From an uncultured Flavobacteriaceae bacterium (lineage in GTDB: Bacteria; Bacteroidota; Bacteroidia; Flavobacteriales; Flavobacteriaceae), in NCBI GenBank assembly GCA_947500445.1, contig CANMSB010000010.1, positions 62,001 to 126,000 of the forward strand: DNA of 64,000 nt, in the 5' to 3' direction. Both the position numbers and the translations under genes were made by a program. The notes under the pieces were generated by a model. That model saw only the letters and a list, made by a program, of their open reading frames with translations. It was not told the origin of the DNA and did no database searches. This document shows, piece after piece, positions 1-9,235 of the stretch; position 1 is the stretch's first letter, and the number at the start of each line of letters is the position of its first letter.

Positions 1-65
1 TTTTTTAACGAAGAACAGCTGAAAAAGAAACGATTTATTAGTGCTATTTCAAAGTTAAAATGGTA
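1..65 (+). repeat. Right part of a 160-bp MITE-like element (copy D, cut by window edge)
   Basis: The 65 bases match, nearly base for base, the last part of the element at 22968-23127 read on its minus strand, and end in the same inverted-repeat terminus (AAAGTTAAAATGGTA). The terminus is followed by TAA at 66-68, the 3-bp duplication seen at other copies. The other end and the central CATAGC/GCTACG core should lie just left of the window. It sits about 55 bp beyond the stop codon of the Lrp/AsnC gene. Confidence 0.85.
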
Positions 66-121
66 TAATTTCCCTGATACCTATCCTTTGGGACGTTCGG
101 ACCGACATTTTTAACAAACGG

Positions 122-580
122 CTACGATGTTCGGACACTTTTATGAATGTGGGCATTGCGCACCACATTGGACAGAATAATATGCGTTCGGGTCTCCCCG
201 TACTGTATCAGCTGGTCTATAAATTTTTCCAAATGAAACTGATCTTTGAGCACCACCTCCATTACAATGTTCTCATTCCCGGTAATGCGGTAACAATTGA
301 TCACTTCTTCCAAACCCGTGACCATGGACAAAAACGGCTTGAGTTTCCCCATAAATGCCTTAAGCGTTACAATGGCCCTAAGCTGATGGCCCGTAAGCAC
401 ATGGGAGACCATGGCATGATACCCCTCCAAAATACCCAGATCTTCCATTTTTTTTACCCGTTCCGCTACCGCAGGCGGGGTAAGCCCTACTTTACGCCCG
501 ATGTTGGCAAAAGAATCGCGCGCATTTTCCTGTAAGCAGGTCAATATGGCCCAATTAAGGTCATCTATCTTTACTTTCAA
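122..580 (-). CDS. Lrp/AsnC family transcriptional regulator
   Basis: A 152-aa protein with the two-part Lrp/AsnC layout. An N-terminal winged helix-turn-helix (about residues 5-60, including the DNA-recognition segment TPPAVAERVKKMEDLGIL) is followed by a RAM-type alpha/beta ligand-binding domain (about 70-145, with GLEEVINCYRITGNENIVMEV). Such proteins are DNA-binding octamers that respond to amino acids. The length is standard. The start is TTG at 580 (TTGAAAGTAAAG); no upstream ATG keeps the frame. It is a lone gene facing away from the small gene at 700, so its regulon cannot be inferred from neighbours; some family members act locally, others globally. Confidence 0.9.
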   Translation of the reverse strand: MKVKIDDLNWAILTCLQENARDSFANIGRKVGLTPPAVAERVKKMEDLGILEGYHAMVSHVLTGHQLRAIVTLKAFMGKLKPFLSMVTGLEEVINCYRITGNENIVMEVVLKDQFHLEKFIDQLIQYGETRTHIILSNVVRNAHIHKSVRTS

Positions 581-699
581 AATTTCGACAGTTTTATTCT
601 TACGAATTAAAGGTAAAAATTATAATTGACTTTCGATACTAAAGATAAAAAATGAGAATCCGATGTAACTTTACTTTTCTAAAATTTGTAGGAGGTATC

Positions 700-1104
700 A
701 TGGCCAAGAGAAAACAATTAGGAAGCATTCCCGTTTATCGCAAAGCGATGGACCTTTGCCATATGAGCAGGGAAATAGCATCCTATGTTTCTTTCAACAA
801 AGACCTTCTTCAACTCTACCGTTCCAATAGCTTGCGGGACCATATGGCGGATGCCATCCTGACCGATGCGATATTGATACCACAACAAATTGCGCTTGCG
901 GAACGTTCCAAATCCCACTCCGAACGGATGAGAAGCGTTTCCTTTATCCAAATCATGATACGGAACATCAATTCGTATTGTACGGGACTTGAAAAAGATG
1001 GTGTCAAAGAAAGGGAATACCTGCATCTTTTGCGAAATGAATTGCTCAGTTTTTACCGCTCCTATAAAAAATGGAGAAAAGGCCTATCGCGGGATTTTGG
1101 CTAG
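700..1104 (+). CDS. Small helical protein, possibly four-helix-bundle (23S IVS-like) family
   Basis: A 134-aa basic, all-helical protein. The start is set at ATG 700 because a strong GGAGG lies at 691-695; the frame is open back to 652 but has no ribosome site there. The pattern IPVYRKAMDLCHMSREI, then AILIPQQIALAERSKS and a long C-terminal amphipathic helix, resembles the four-helix-bundle proteins found as 23S rRNA intervening-sequence proteins and Avd-like proteins, though the usual SIPSNIAEG motif is replaced by LIPQQIALAE. No retroelement or rRNA lies nearby, so a role cannot be assigned. A clear Shine-Dalgarno is rare in this phylum and worth noting. Confidence 0.6.
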   Translation: MAKRKQLGSIPVYRKAMDLCHMSREIASYVSFNKDLLQLYRSNSLRDHMADAILTDAILIPQQIALAERSKSHSERMRSVSFIQIMIRNINSYCTGLEKDGVKEREYLHLLRNELLSFYRSYKKWRKGLSRDFG

Positions 1105-1212
1105 AACGCCCTCTTCGTAACGCTTCAACGCTAGGCAATACCAGGCAACTTTTCTTTGGAAATTTTTGACTTCTCAACACCGCAATCAAAACGACCCGAC
1201 ACTACGTCACCA

Positions 1213-1238
1213 ATACCATTTTAACTTTGAAATGGTAT
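1213..1238. repeat. 26-bp palindrome related to the MITE termini
   Basis: Arms ATACCATTT and AAATGGTAT flank the spacer TAACTTTG. The arm plus spacer is the terminal inverted repeat of the longer elements at 7692 and 22968, so this looks like two ends with the interior deleted. It lies 44 bp before the purU start. No target duplication is visible. Confidence 0.8.
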
Positions 1239-1282
1239 ACCTTATTTTTTTATCGTAAAAAGCGGTACAATGCTTAATTTTG

Positions 1283-2152
1283 ATGGTAAATACCAAAACT
1301 TTGAAGACCATTATCCTTATCCATTGCCCCGACCAACCGGGTATCGTTCACGCAACGACCGGCTTCATCCAATCCAACGGGGGAAATATTGTTTATTTAG
1401 ACCAACATGTCGACAAACAGGCGAACGTTTTTTTCATGCGTGTGGAAAGTGAGTTCGAAACGCCTACACCTGACCTGAAGGCACTGCGCGAGGATTTTGA
1501 CAAGGAGGTAGGGTTACCCTATAAAATAAAGTGGCAACTTCACACACCCGAAAACAGGCCAAAAATGGCCGTGTTCGTCTCCAAATACAACCATTGTCTG
1601 TACGACCTGCTCAGCAGGTACCATGCCGGTGAATTGGCGGTGGATATCCCGTTCATTTGTAGCAACCACGAAACCTTACGGAACATTGCGGAACAGTTTC
1701 ATATACCGTTTTTTCATATTCCCGTACAAAAGGACGCCCGGGCAAAAGCGGAAGCGGCACAACTGGAGTTGTTGCGGACACATGAAATCGACTTTGTGGT
1801 GTTGGCCCGCTACATGCAGATTGTAAGTGGTAACTTGATTGCCGAATTTCCCGATAGGATCATTAATATCCATCATTCCTTCCTACCTGCCTTTGCAGGG
1901 GCAAAACCCTATCATGCCGCGTACAAAAGGGGCGTAAAGATTATAGGTGCCACCAGCCACTATGTTACTGAAGAACTTGATGCCGGCCCGATCATTGAGC
2001 AGGATGTTACCACGGTTTCGCATTCGAACAGCATTCAGGACTTTATAACCAAGGGGCGGGACTTGGAAAAAATAGTACTTTCCCGAGCGGTGAAGCTCCA
2101 TGTGGAACGAAAGACCATGGTGTACAACAATAAAACAGTGATTTTTTCGTAA
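1283..2152 (+). CDS. purU: Formyltetrahydrofolate deformylase
   Basis: Hydrolyses 10-formyl-THF to formate and THF, balancing one-carbon pools and supplying formate for purine synthesis. The 289-aa protein has an N-terminal ACT domain (about residues 8-80, IHCPDQPGIVHATTGF) and a formyltransferase-fold catalytic domain (95-280). The catalytic triad is visible as Asn195 and His197 in INIHHSFLP and Asp233 in ELDAGPII, with the hinge GATSHYVTE. Length is typical. ATG at 1283 is preferred over the in-frame TTG three bases earlier. The DUF4197 lipoprotein gene follows after 22 bp, probably co-transcribed. A palindromic repeat lies in the upstream region. Confidence 0.95.
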   Translation: MVNTKTLKTIILIHCPDQPGIVHATTGFIQSNGGNIVYLDQHVDKQANVFFMRVESEFETPTPDLKALREDFDKEVGLPYKIKWQLHTPENRPKMAVFVSKYNHCLYDLLSRYHAGELAVDIPFICSNHETLRNIAEQFHIPFFHIPVQKDARAKAEAAQLELLRTHEIDFVVLARYMQIVSGNLIAEFPDRIINIHHSFLPAFAGAKPYHAAYKRGVKIIGATSHYVTEELDAGPIIEQDVTTVSHSNSIQDFITKGRDLEKIVLSRAVKLHVERKTMVYNNKTVIFS

Positions 2153-2174
2153 TAACTACTTAAAACGATATATA

Positions 2175-2885
2175 ATGGTAAAACGGTTCCTTCTATTTTT
2201 TATGGCTTTTCAACTGCTGGGTTGTGGAGAACTTCAACAAGTGGTCAACCAACTGCCGCAAGGCACGCAGGGAATCGGAAATACCGAAATTGCCCGTGGC
2301 CTTCGGGAAGCTTTGGATAAGGGCATCGACAAGCAAGTGGGCCGGTTGACCAAAACCGACGGTTTTTTTAAAAATGAACTTGTTAAAATCGTATTGCCGG
2401 CAGAACTGCAAAAGGTGGACAAGACCTTACGTGATATCGGCCTTTCCAAGTTGGCCGATGAAGGGCTGAAAGTGCTCAACCGAGCGGCCGAGGATGCCGT
2501 AGGGGAAGCAACACCTATTTTTGTAGACGCGGTAAAGGGAATTACCTTTAATGACGCACGTACCATTTTATTGGGAAAAGACGATGCCGCCACATCATAT
2601 TTGGACAACGCCACCCGAAACGCACTTTACGGCAAGTTCAAACCGGTTATAAAAAATTCTTTTAGCAAGGTCGGTGCCGATAAGGTATGGAGCAGCTTGA
2701 TCAGCAAATACAACGCCATACCACTTACTAAAAATGTAGACCCCGATCTAACGGAATATGTTACGCAAGAAGCACTGACCGGAGTATACACCATGATCGC
2801 GGTGGAGGAAAAAGAAATACGCAACAATGTGGCTTCAAGAACCACGGATCTTCTCAGAAAAGTATTCGTTCTGCAGGATCGCTAA
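2175..2885 (+). CDS. DUF4197 family lipoprotein
   Basis: A 236-aa exported protein. The N-terminus MVKRFLLFFMAFQLLGC carries a lipobox (LLGC, Cys17), so it should be lipidated and anchored in the envelope. The rest is helical and matches the DUF4197 pattern: IARGLREALDKGI near residue 40, then repeated amphipathic helices, DAVKGITFNDARTIL near 120, ATSYLDNATRNALYGKFKPVI near 140-160, and LTEYVTQEALTGVYTMIAVEE near 195-215. Family function is unknown. It is 22 bp downstream of purU on the same strand and is followed by a strong hairpin terminator at 3043. Confidence 0.85.
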   Translation: MVKRFLLFFMAFQLLGCGELQQVVNQLPQGTQGIGNTEIARGLREALDKGIDKQVGRLTKTDGFFKNELVKIVLPAELQKVDKTLRDIGLSKLADEGLKVLNRAAEDAVGEATPIFVDAVKGITFNDARTILLGKDDAATSYLDNATRNALYGKFKPVIKNSFSKVGADKVWSSLISKYNAIPLTKNVDPDLTEYVTQEALTGVYTMIAVEEKEIRNNVASRTTDLLRKVFVLQDR

Positions 2886-3042
2886 AAATTTGTGAACGCC
2901 ATACTATTTTACGGTTTTTTACGTTAAAAATAAAACGGCAATGGTAACGATTTCCTAATATCATGCGAACGGTATTGCAGTGAAAAAAAAAGATATTTGT
3001 TTGAGAATTTGAGTTAGTAATTTTTTGAGTTAGTTAGTTTAA

Positions 3043-3068
3043 AACCGGTGGGAGCACCGGTTTTTTTA
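3043..3068 (+). terminator. Rho-independent terminator after DUF4197 gene
   Basis: Perfect 8-bp stem AACCGGTG / CACCGGTT with a 4-base GGAG loop followed by a run of T. It lies about 155 bp past the DUF4197 stop. The stretch before it (3000-3040) has the repeated words GAGTTAGT and could be the body of a short RNA, but no matching promoter was convincing. Confidence 0.8.
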
Positions 3069-3194
3069 TGCTTTTTTAAAATATACCGATACCCGAATAA
3101 AGCAGAGCAATCAACGTATACACTTCGCTAAGCTACTGTTAATAAAGTTGAGCGATCAAAGGTCTCTTAAAAATGGCTTATATCGTAGATAATT

Positions 3195-3226
3195 AAGAAG
3201 ACAGGTTTGTTAAAACCTGTCTTCTT
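3195..3226. terminator. Perfect 14-bp inverted repeat, likely terminator for the leftward gene at 3296
   Basis: Arms AAGAAGACAGGTTT and AAACCTGTCTTCTT are exact reverse complements around the loop GTTA. It sits about 70 bp beyond the stop of the small secreted-protein gene on the minus strand. No long T run follows on either strand, so intrinsic termination is plausible but not certain; an RNA-stabilising hairpin is the alternative. Confidence 0.55.
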
Positions 3227-3295
3227 ATAACCGTGCTCCGTAAAATTCTGATTTCCCTATTTACCGAACTGTGTTTATAGACCTATCGGCGCGCT

Positions 3296-3604
3296 TCAAT
3301 TTTTCCGTTTCTTTCGCGCAGGAGAAGTAAACTTATCATCACATCCTTTATCCGGACAACCGCGATCATCACTTCTTTTTTTACAAGCTGTCCAGCCTTC
3401 TACCACCCCATTTTTGTATTCTATTGGAAAATTTGGATTGGTGATCGTATTCGTATACAAACGATACATACTGCTATCTCCCTGAGAATAGGCGGTTGCC
3501 AATTCGCAACCTGTATTATACCCTTCTTGGCTCGTTTTTTTCGCTTGAGCGCTTGAAAATTGATAACAACTTATCAATACTATAAAAATCACTAATTTTC
3601 GCAT
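3296..3604 (-). CDS. Small secreted Cys-containing protein, function unknown
   Basis: A 102-aa protein with a Sec signal peptide (about residues 1-21, MRKLVIFIVLISCYQFSSAQA). The short mature part has cysteines in TGCELAT, WTACKK, DRGCPD and KGCDDK, an even number that could form two disulfides, and a very basic tail ending ARKKRKN. It is not recognised as a known family. ATG at 3604. It stands alone between a hairpin at 3195 and the LytTR regulator gene, which runs in the same direction 180 bp upstream. Confidence 0.65.
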   Translation of the reverse strand: MRKLVIFIVLISCYQFSSAQAKKTSQEGYNTGCELATAYSQGDSSMYRLYTNTITNPNFPIEYKNGVVEGWTACKKRSDDRGCPDKGCDDKFTSPARKKRKN

Positions 3605-3785
3605 AGTTCTTCTAATTTATAAGATTAACACCGACTATTATTTTAAGTGGTTTTTGGTAAACTCCACTACTACTTCCGAATTCGAATTCTAAGTAACTGG
3701 CCCTAAATTAGTGTATGGATGAAAAGCATATTCATACGCTTATGGGAGTGTTGTATTTACCGTTGTAAGCGTGATGTTTTGAAGT

Positions 3786-4532
3786 TCAAGCGAATTTTTT
3801 GATCAGCATCCCAAGTTTTCCCTTATTTCTAGTGGAAATGGTTACACGATCACCGTTGGTAAGAATGAAGGCCTCTCGTTTATAAATCGATTTGATATTA
3901 TTTAAGTTGACCAGAGCTTGTCTGCTAGCCCTAAAAAAACCTTTCTCTGTAAGCAAGTCCTCAAAATATTTCAGTGGATGGTACGCCAAGTACTTCAATG
4001 AGTCTTTTAAAAAAAAGTAGGTATAATTTCCTTCGGCCGTACATTTCACAATATCGTTCACCGCTATAAAAACATGCTCGTTTCCGACATTTATCAACAA
4101 CCGTGAGTCGTCATGTTTCAAAAACTTCACCAGGTCACCATAGTCCCTTTCGAATTTTGCTTTTCGTTGTACTAGATTGGACATGTAAGTATGTACGACC
4201 CCAAGTAGTGCCTTTGGTTCAAACGGCTTGGTCAGATAATAAAACGCGTAGTGCTCCATGGCGGTGCGCAAATAAACATCATGGGCAGTTACAAATATGA
4301 TATCGGGAGAGTTTACGGTGATTTTTTCCAATACATCGAATCCGGTACCATCTTCCAGTTCCACATCCATGAAAACCAAATCCGGTTTTACGGTATTGAT
4401 CAGGTGAACACCCGTATCCAAGGTTTTGGCGTGGCCTTCCAAAATTATATTTGTCAAAGACGACAAAACCGAACCGATATAGTCCGCAGCGGCAGCGTCA
4501 TCTTCCAAAATTATTGCTCTAATGGGTACCAT
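3786..4532 (-). CDS. LytTR-type response regulator
   Basis: A 248-aa regulator. Residues 5-115 form a CheY-like receiver with acidic pair Glu10/Asp11, phospho-acceptor Asp56 (LVFMDVELEDG), Thr82 and conserved Lys102 (YLTKPFE). Residues 145-245 form a LytTR DNA-binding domain (VNDIVKCTAEGNYTYFF, then FFRASRQALVNLNNI). It should be phosphorylated by the histidine kinase encoded divergently 209 bp away and bind direct repeats in target promoters. The shared intergenic region is the obvious first target. Confidence 0.93.
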   Translation of the reverse strand: MVPIRAIILEDDAAAADYIGSVLSSLTNIILEGHAKTLDTGVHLINTVKPDLVFMDVELEDGTGFDVLEKITVNSPDIIFVTAHDVYLRTAMEHYAFYYLTKPFEPKALLGVVHTYMSNLVQRKAKFERDYGDLVKFLKHDDSRLLINVGNEHVFIAVNDIVKCTAEGNYTYFFLKDSLKYLAYHPLKYFEDLLTEKGFFRASRQALVNLNNIKSIYKREAFILTNGDRVTISTRNKGKLGMLIKKFA

Positions 4533-4741
4533 GAATCAGAAATAAAACACCGATCAAATAAATTGTCTTCGTTGCCCTTCGCTCAAAAACGACCTATGGC
4601 CGCTGAACGTATTTTTTATATCTTCCTCAAGATACCTAAATTGTAATGACACCAAAAAAATTAAGAGAAAATTAGAACTTCCAATGTCCATTACCTATCA
4701 AAATTTAATTCAATTTTGTGTTTTGAAACCAGAACGAGCAC

Positions 4742-6676
4742 ATGAAAAAAATCATCTATTTAGCGGCACTATTTTATATGTCGACTTCCTATTGCCAAAA
4801 AGACCATGGGCAGCAGTACATAGACACCTTTCAGATGCGCCCCATTACCATTGAAAAATTGGAGGGGTTCAAAAAAAAACTGCAAAGCAACGAGGAGTTA
4901 AAAGGATGGACCAAATACTATGCCTTTCGTTGTTACTACTTTTTTAGAAAGATGAAAAAGGATTCGGCCTTGTTTTACGCCGACAAAGCCATAAAGCACC
5001 ATCGTAATTTTGAAGCCGATCAAGAATATCAAACATCAAATCTTCAAAGGGTACATTTTGTCCGAGGCTACTACGCAAGATTGGACGACCGATATAAAGA
5101 AGCGGTAACGCATTACCACAAAGGGCTTAAAATTGCTCGTTTTGATGAAAAATTGTTTTCAAAGAAAAGTAACTACCTACCGTACATCGCTAGAGACCTT
5201 GGTAATTCGTATTTAAAATTGGGGTATCTATCGTCCGCTAAAAAGTACTATTCAGGACTATTGACCAATTTATGGTTCATGAATCGGGCCGGATGGGAAG
5301 TACACCATAAATTGGGATTAATTTACAGTTACCAAAAAGTGGTCGATTCCGCTGACTATCACTTTCATAAAGGGTTATCGTTGATCGATACAAAATTTAA
5401 GGAGCATAAAAATTACGAGGAGTACAAAGCCACCTTTTATGGAAACTTGGGAAGTCTATTTCTTCTTAAAAAAGAAAAAGATTCCGCAATACATTACTTC
5501 AAATTAATAAAAGAAACCGGGGAGTTCGCTCCTTCGTCCCGCTTACCCAAACGCAATACCATTTCAGACCTTTATCGAATAATTTACGGGTCATATGTCG
5601 CTATTTGGGAGGGTAGGAACAAGCCTGCCATAGAAAATCTAAAATCGGTTCAAAAGGCTATTGAAAAGAATGAATTGGACCAAAAAGACAGGGCGGTACA
5701 AGACTTGCGGACAAAAACCTTGGATGGACTTATTATGGCGTATACCGCCATGGCCGACTTTAGGGCGGCATTTGAAACAAGCTTGAAAAAAAATGCCCTT
5801 GACCAAACCGTTAACGACCGAATTCTCAGGGAGAATTTGGAAGAATTGGAAGCGATTTTTGAAGTTCGCGAAAAAGAACGAAAAATAGGTGCTCTCGAAA
5901 ACATAAGCCACACCCAGGAATCAAGTATAAAACAGCAGAAAACCATAATTTACTTCCTCCTTTTTTTACTTCTCATCATTTGTCTAATAGGGTATCTCTT
6001 ATGGGAACAGAAAAATTTAAAAAACAAATTGGACAAAGAATATTTAAAACAGAAACTGTTGCAAACGCAATTAGATCCACACTTTGTTTTTAATACCTTA
6101 AACTGTATTTATCATTTGACCCATAAAAATGCCATGGCCGCAGCGAGCTACATCTTGAAATTTTCTAAATTGCTGCGCTTGGTGTTGCAAAATTCCCGGG
6201 AAGAGTTTGTTTCCCTAAAAGACGAAATCAGCACGATTCAGAACTATATGGAACTCCAGTCGCAATTTGTGAAAAAATTTGATTTCAGCATCAACTGCGA
6301 TAATCAATTGTCACAAGATGACATTTTTCTACCACCCATGTTCGTTCAACCCTTTATCGAAAACACCATAGACCACGGATTCCGGTCGGACAATGGCAAT
6401 CTGCTCACTATTGATATTAACATTGATAAAATAAAAAACATACTAGAATTTACAATAGTGGACAACGGAATAGGGTACTATAATACCCTTAAGGACAAAA
6501 CAACAAAAGTAACCGAAAGGCACCGGTCATTATCGGGAAAAATTCTTGAAGAGCGCCTTTTGCTATATGCGAATTCGTTACGGACCGATGCTACATACGA
6601 AATTCAATATGCCGACGAGAAACACCAACTTGGAACCAGGGTACAGTTACAAATACCTTTTATAAACGAAACGTAA
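4742..6676 (+). CDS. TPR-containing sensor histidine kinase (LytS/YehU-like)
   Basis: A 644-aa membrane kinase. It has a signal peptide (1-18, ending SYCQ), a TPR-rich periplasmic region (about 60-350, with helix pairs such as YKEAVTHYHKGLKIA and DSAIHYFKLIKE), a coiled segment, one membrane span (about 402-424), then a His_kinase domain with the phospho-acceptor His near 446 in QLDPHFVFNTLN and an HATPase domain (MFVQPFIENTIDHGF, then VDNGIGY). This is the usual Bacteroidota partner of LytTR regulators; the cognate regulator is the divergent gene at 3786. The signal is unknown. ATG at 4742 gives a good signal peptide. Confidence 0.93.
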   Translation: MKKIIYLAALFYMSTSYCQKDHGQQYIDTFQMRPITIEKLEGFKKKLQSNEELKGWTKYYAFRCYYFFRKMKKDSALFYADKAIKHHRNFEADQEYQTSNLQRVHFVRGYYARLDDRYKEAVTHYHKGLKIARFDEKLFSKKSNYLPYIARDLGNSYLKLGYLSSAKKYYSGLLTNLWFMNRAGWEVHHKLGLIYSYQKVVDSADYHFHKGLSLIDTKFKEHKNYEEYKATFYGNLGSLFLLKKEKDSAIHYFKLIKETGEFAPSSRLPKRNTISDLYRIIYGSYVAIWEGRNKPAIENLKSVQKAIEKNELDQKDRAVQDLRTKTLDGLIMAYTAMADFRAAFETSLKKNALDQTVNDRILRENLEELEAIFEVREKERKIGALENISHTQESSIKQQKTIIYFLLFLLLIICLIGYLLWEQKNLKNKLDKEYLKQKLLQTQLDPHFVFNTLNCIYHLTHKNAMAAASYILKFSKLLRLVLQNSREEFVSLKDEISTIQNYMELQSQFVKKFDFSINCDNQLSQDDIFLPPMFVQPFIENTIDHGFRSDNGNLLTIDINIDKIKNILEFTIVDNGIGYYNTLKDKTTKVTERHRSLSGKILEERLLLYANSLRTDATYEIQYADEKHQLGTRVQLQIPFINET

Positions 6677-6688
6677 AATCCGACGATA

Positions 6689-6706
6689 AGCCAAAGGCTT
6701 TTTTAA
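6689..6706 (+). terminator. Short weak terminator after the histidine kinase gene
   Basis: AGCC-AAA-GGCT followed by six T, 13 bp past the stop codon. The 4-bp stem is short, so this is a weak call. Confidence 0.35.
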
Positions 6707-6786
6707 AATGGTACTTTTAGCTAACCATAATTCTTCACTCTCGGTTTCGGTCGGGAACAGATGGTTTACAAAACAGAAGGCAAGAA

Positions 6787-7596
6787 TTATCCTACTTCAG
6801 AGACCGCACCGGGAAGTCGTAAATTATTCAAATAATTGATTACAAGCCCATTGAACAGTTGTGGTTGCTCCACATTGACCACATGCCCGCAAAATTGAAT
6901 GGTTACCAAAGTGCTCGCCTTATGTTTTTGCACTACGTTTTCTACGGTCGGTAAAAAAAGATGGTCCTCTCCTCCCATTACATATAGCGTAGGAATTTCA
7001 ATATCGGCCCCTCGAAAGAAGCGCAACAAAGGGTTTATCTCCGAAGTGAGTTTAAACCAGCGGATAAATTCTTTTTGATATAACTTTTTGGCTTCCCTAA
7101 CGAACAACGATCTTGACTCGCGATGATTTTTGTTGGGCATAATGATGAACGCGAAAAATTTATACAACCAAATGTACGGCACTATCGATTTAAAGATAAC
7201 GCCCAACCGCATGAGTACCTGTGATCTAAAATCCAGTTTCATGATCGCTCCGCCCATTACCATACTCGATACCTTCTCCGGATATTTTTCGGCCAAATTG
7301 CGAATTAAAATGGTCCCTAAAGAGATACCCACAAAATGTGATTCGGGAATGTTTTCATAATCGATTACCTCAACAATGTCATCAGTAATGGAGTCGAAGG
7401 TGTATTTGTCGCTAAAAGCATCCTTGAGATTGGGCTTTGAATTGCCATGACCTCGCAAATCGAGCAATAGCACGTTAAAATACTTTTTGAACTCCCTAAG
7501 TTGCTTATGCCAGATGGAAGAACTGCCTCCCGCACCGTGTACAAAGGTCACCCACTGGGTAGCTTCGGTGCGCACGTAGGTAGTATAGTTTAGCAT
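6787..7596 (-). CDS. Alpha/beta-fold hydrolase
   Basis: A 269-aa cytoplasmic alpha/beta hydrolase. The oxyanion region VHGAGGSSSIWHKQ is near residue 20, LLLDLRGHGNS near 45, the nucleophile elbow G-I-S-L-G near 93, the acid Asp in MGGEDHLF near 220 and catalytic His in QFCGHVVNVEQP near 245. Substrate is not predictable. The frame is open to a TTG at 7638, but ATG at 7596 (MLNYTTYVRTEATQ) gives the usual family N-terminus. A 159-bp mobile element lies about 95 bp upstream and may separate the gene from its original promoter. Confidence 0.85.
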   Translation of the reverse strand: MLNYTTYVRTEATQWVTFVHGAGGSSSIWHKQLREFKKYFNVLLLDLRGHGNSKPNLKDAFSDKYTFDSITDDIVEVIDYENIPESHFVGISLGTILIRNLAEKYPEKVSSMVMGGAIMKLDFRSQVLMRLGVIFKSIVPYIWLYKFFAFIIMPNKNHRESRSLFVREAKKLYQKEFIRWFKLTSEINPLLRFFRGADIEIPTLYVMGGEDHLFLPTVENVVQKHKASTLVTIQFCGHVVNVEQPQLFNGLVINYLNNLRLPGAVSEVG

Positions 7597-7691
7597 AAAT
7601 GTTCGGTAATGTTCGGTCGGCCGTTTATAAGTGACCAATGTATTAAACTTTTAACGGTAAAGCCCGGTTTGATGCTATTTTTAACATTTTA

Positions 7692-7850
7692 TACCATTTT
7701 AACTTTAAAATTAACCAAGTAAAAAGCCGTCATTTTTTGTTTGGACGAAAAAGAAAAATAAAGCATAGCAGTAGCTACGGTTGTTCTTTATTTTGAAGTA
7801 TAAACGGAAAAGGACAATTTTCAATGGGTAATTCTAGGATAGAAATGGTA
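7692..7850 (+). repeat. 159-bp MITE-like element (copy B)
   Basis: Termini TACCATTTTAACTTT and AGAAATGGTA form a short inverted repeat, flanked on both sides by TTA (7689-7691 and 7851-7853), a 3-bp target duplication. The central word CATAGC-AGTA-GCTACG lies at the same offset (about base 74) as in the copies at 22968 and 59730, and the word AGGACAATTTT near base 130 aligns with AGGGCAATTTT in the 59730 copy. No open frame of note. It lies upstream of the alpha/beta hydrolase gene. Confidence 0.85.
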
Positions 7851-7853
7851 TTA

Positions 7854-8216
7854 TGTTGCTACCGCTACTAAAACAACTATTGTTTTTACGAAAGATAGTT
7901 TTAAAAACATTTGGGACGACCCTTGATTTCGAAAAGTATGGGTACCATGAAGAAGGCAACGACCATCCATTTAACACCCTGTTAAACAACCAACTACCAT
8001 AAAGATACCATTCCCTCAATCCGCACGGACCAAATAATGGGCTTGGTTCCATTTGTCGCCAAAACCTATACGAAACATTTTAAACCGTAAAGGATACACC
8101 TGAACGGTCGTTTTGGACCGACCGCATCAAAAGAACTGATTTTTAAGGTTGTACAACGATCTGTCAAGTCCAAAAGGCGGTTTGTAACGTATATTTGTAA
8201 AAAGCAACATTTTGTT
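7854..8216. other. 363-bp stretch without a recognised gene
   Basis: A 49-codon plus-strand frame (7853-8002, start ATG overlapping the target duplication of copy B) and a 72-codon minus-strand frame are open, but neither has recognisable protein features. The stretch could be the eroded remains of a gene interrupted by the neighbouring element. The promoter of the small gene at 8217 should lie at its right end. Confidence 0.5.
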
Positions 8217-8414
8217 ATGGAAAAGCAGTATTGTAAGGTAGGAACGGTAACCCCACTCAGTTCGGGTAGTAAAACGATAGCACTTTTGGAGTATCAGTAT
8301 CAGCACTTTTTGGAAAAAGCTTCAAAAGGAGAATACGCCGATGCGAAGCTTGGTGAGTTTTTTGAACTAAAGGCACTAAAAATCAAAAAGATTTTAGAAA
8401 ACCTGGTCGCTTAA
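8217..8414 (+). CDS. Small 65-aa helical protein, function unknown
   Basis: A 65-aa protein with a helix-rich C-terminal half ([28 protein letters not shown], then a Lys-rich amphipathic helix). No signal peptide or membrane segment and no recognised family. The coding character is good (charged, well-formed helices, ATG start) and its TAA interlocks with the opposite-strand stop of pyrF: the two stops share the TTAA at 8411-8414. Similar compact small proteins beside pyrF or prfA are found in related genomes, but that is recollection rather than a search. Confidence 0.65.
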   Translation: MEKQYCKVGTVTPLSSGSKTIALLEYQYQHFLEKASKGEYADAKLGEFFELKALKIKKILENLVA

Positions 8415-9235
8415 GACGTTATTTTTTGAAGTTCTACCGCCATCTGTTCCTGCAGCAGCTGTGCACTTTTACCCGCTTCCGAAGCGAAATCCACTCCGTC
8501 GGAAGCATAGATAATGCCTCTTGAAGAATTTACCAATAGGCCTACATCGGCAGTCATTCCATATTTACACACCTCGGCCAGACTTCCACCCTGCGCCCCA
8601 ACACCGGGCACCAATAAAAAGCTATTGGGTATGATACTGCGGATTTCGGTCAAAAATTCCGCTTTGGTAGCCCCTACAACATACATCAACCGATGGGCAT
8701 TCTGGTAGTCTTTGGAGGTTTGCAATACCTTTTGATATAAGGGAAGGCCATTTATATCTTGTGTTTGATAATCAAAAGCGCCTTTATTAGAGGTCAATGC
8801 CAACAAAATGGCGTGCTTGTCCTCGAACGCCAAAAAAGGTTCTACCGCATCTTTACCCATATAGGGCGCTACGGTAATGGAATCGAAATTCAGGTTTTCA
8901 AAGAATGCTTTGGCATATCGGGAAGCGGTGTTGCCGATATCCCCTCTTTTTGCATCGGCAATGGTAAATATATCGGGATAGTTTTCATTTAAATAGCCAA
9001 TGGTACGCTCTAGCGCCTTCCAGCCCTCCAATCCATAGGCTTCATAAAAAGCGATATTCGGCTTGTAGGCCACACAGTATTGATGGGAAGCATCGATAAT
9101 GGCCTTATTGAACTCAAAAATCGGGTCATCCGAATCCAACAGATGTCGGGGTATCTTATCAAGATCGGTATCGAGTCCGACCGCTAAAAACGATTGTTTT
9201 TGATGTATCTGTTCGATTAACTTTTCAATGGTCAT
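8411..9235 (-). CDS. pyrF: Orotidine 5'-phosphate decarboxylase (type 2)
   Basis: Last step of UMP synthesis: OMP to UMP and CO2. The 274-aa TIM-barrel protein is the longer type 2 form. The catalytic Asp-Lys-Asp charge array is seen in [17 protein letters not shown] (Asp94, Lys96, Asp99). [13 protein letters not shown] near the N-terminus and [12 protein letters not shown] near 210 bind substrate and phosphate. ATG at 9235. prfA lies 272 bp upstream on the same strand, an arrangement I recall as common in the phylum. The stop overlaps that of the convergent 65-aa gene. Confidence 0.96.
   Translation of the reverse strand: MTIEKLIEQIHQKQSFLAVGLDTDLDKIPRHLLDSDDPIFEFNKAIIDASHQYCVAYKPNIAFYEAYGLEGWKALERTIGYLNENYPDIFTIADAKRGDIGNTASRYAKAFFENLNFDSITVAPYMGKDAVEPFLAFEDKHAILLALTSNKGAFDYQTQDINGLPLYQKVLQTSKDYQNAHRLMYVVGATKAEFLTEIRSIIPNSFLLVPGVGAQGGSLAEVCKYGMTADVGLLVNSSRGIIYASDGVDFASEAGKSAQLLQEQMAVELQKITS

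Noticed and set aside
143-535. 130-aa plus-strand frame opposite the Lrp/AsnC gene
   Set aside because: Shadow of the clear Lrp/AsnC coding sequence on the other strand, with no family features.
652-699. Upstream extension of the four-helix protein to 652
   Set aside because: The GGAGG ribosome site at 691-695 fits only ATG 700.
3000-3042. A small RNA ending at the 3043 hairpin
   Set aside because: The GAGTTAGT repeats are suggestive, but no properly spaced promoter was found; the hairpin is adequately explained as the DUF4197 terminator.
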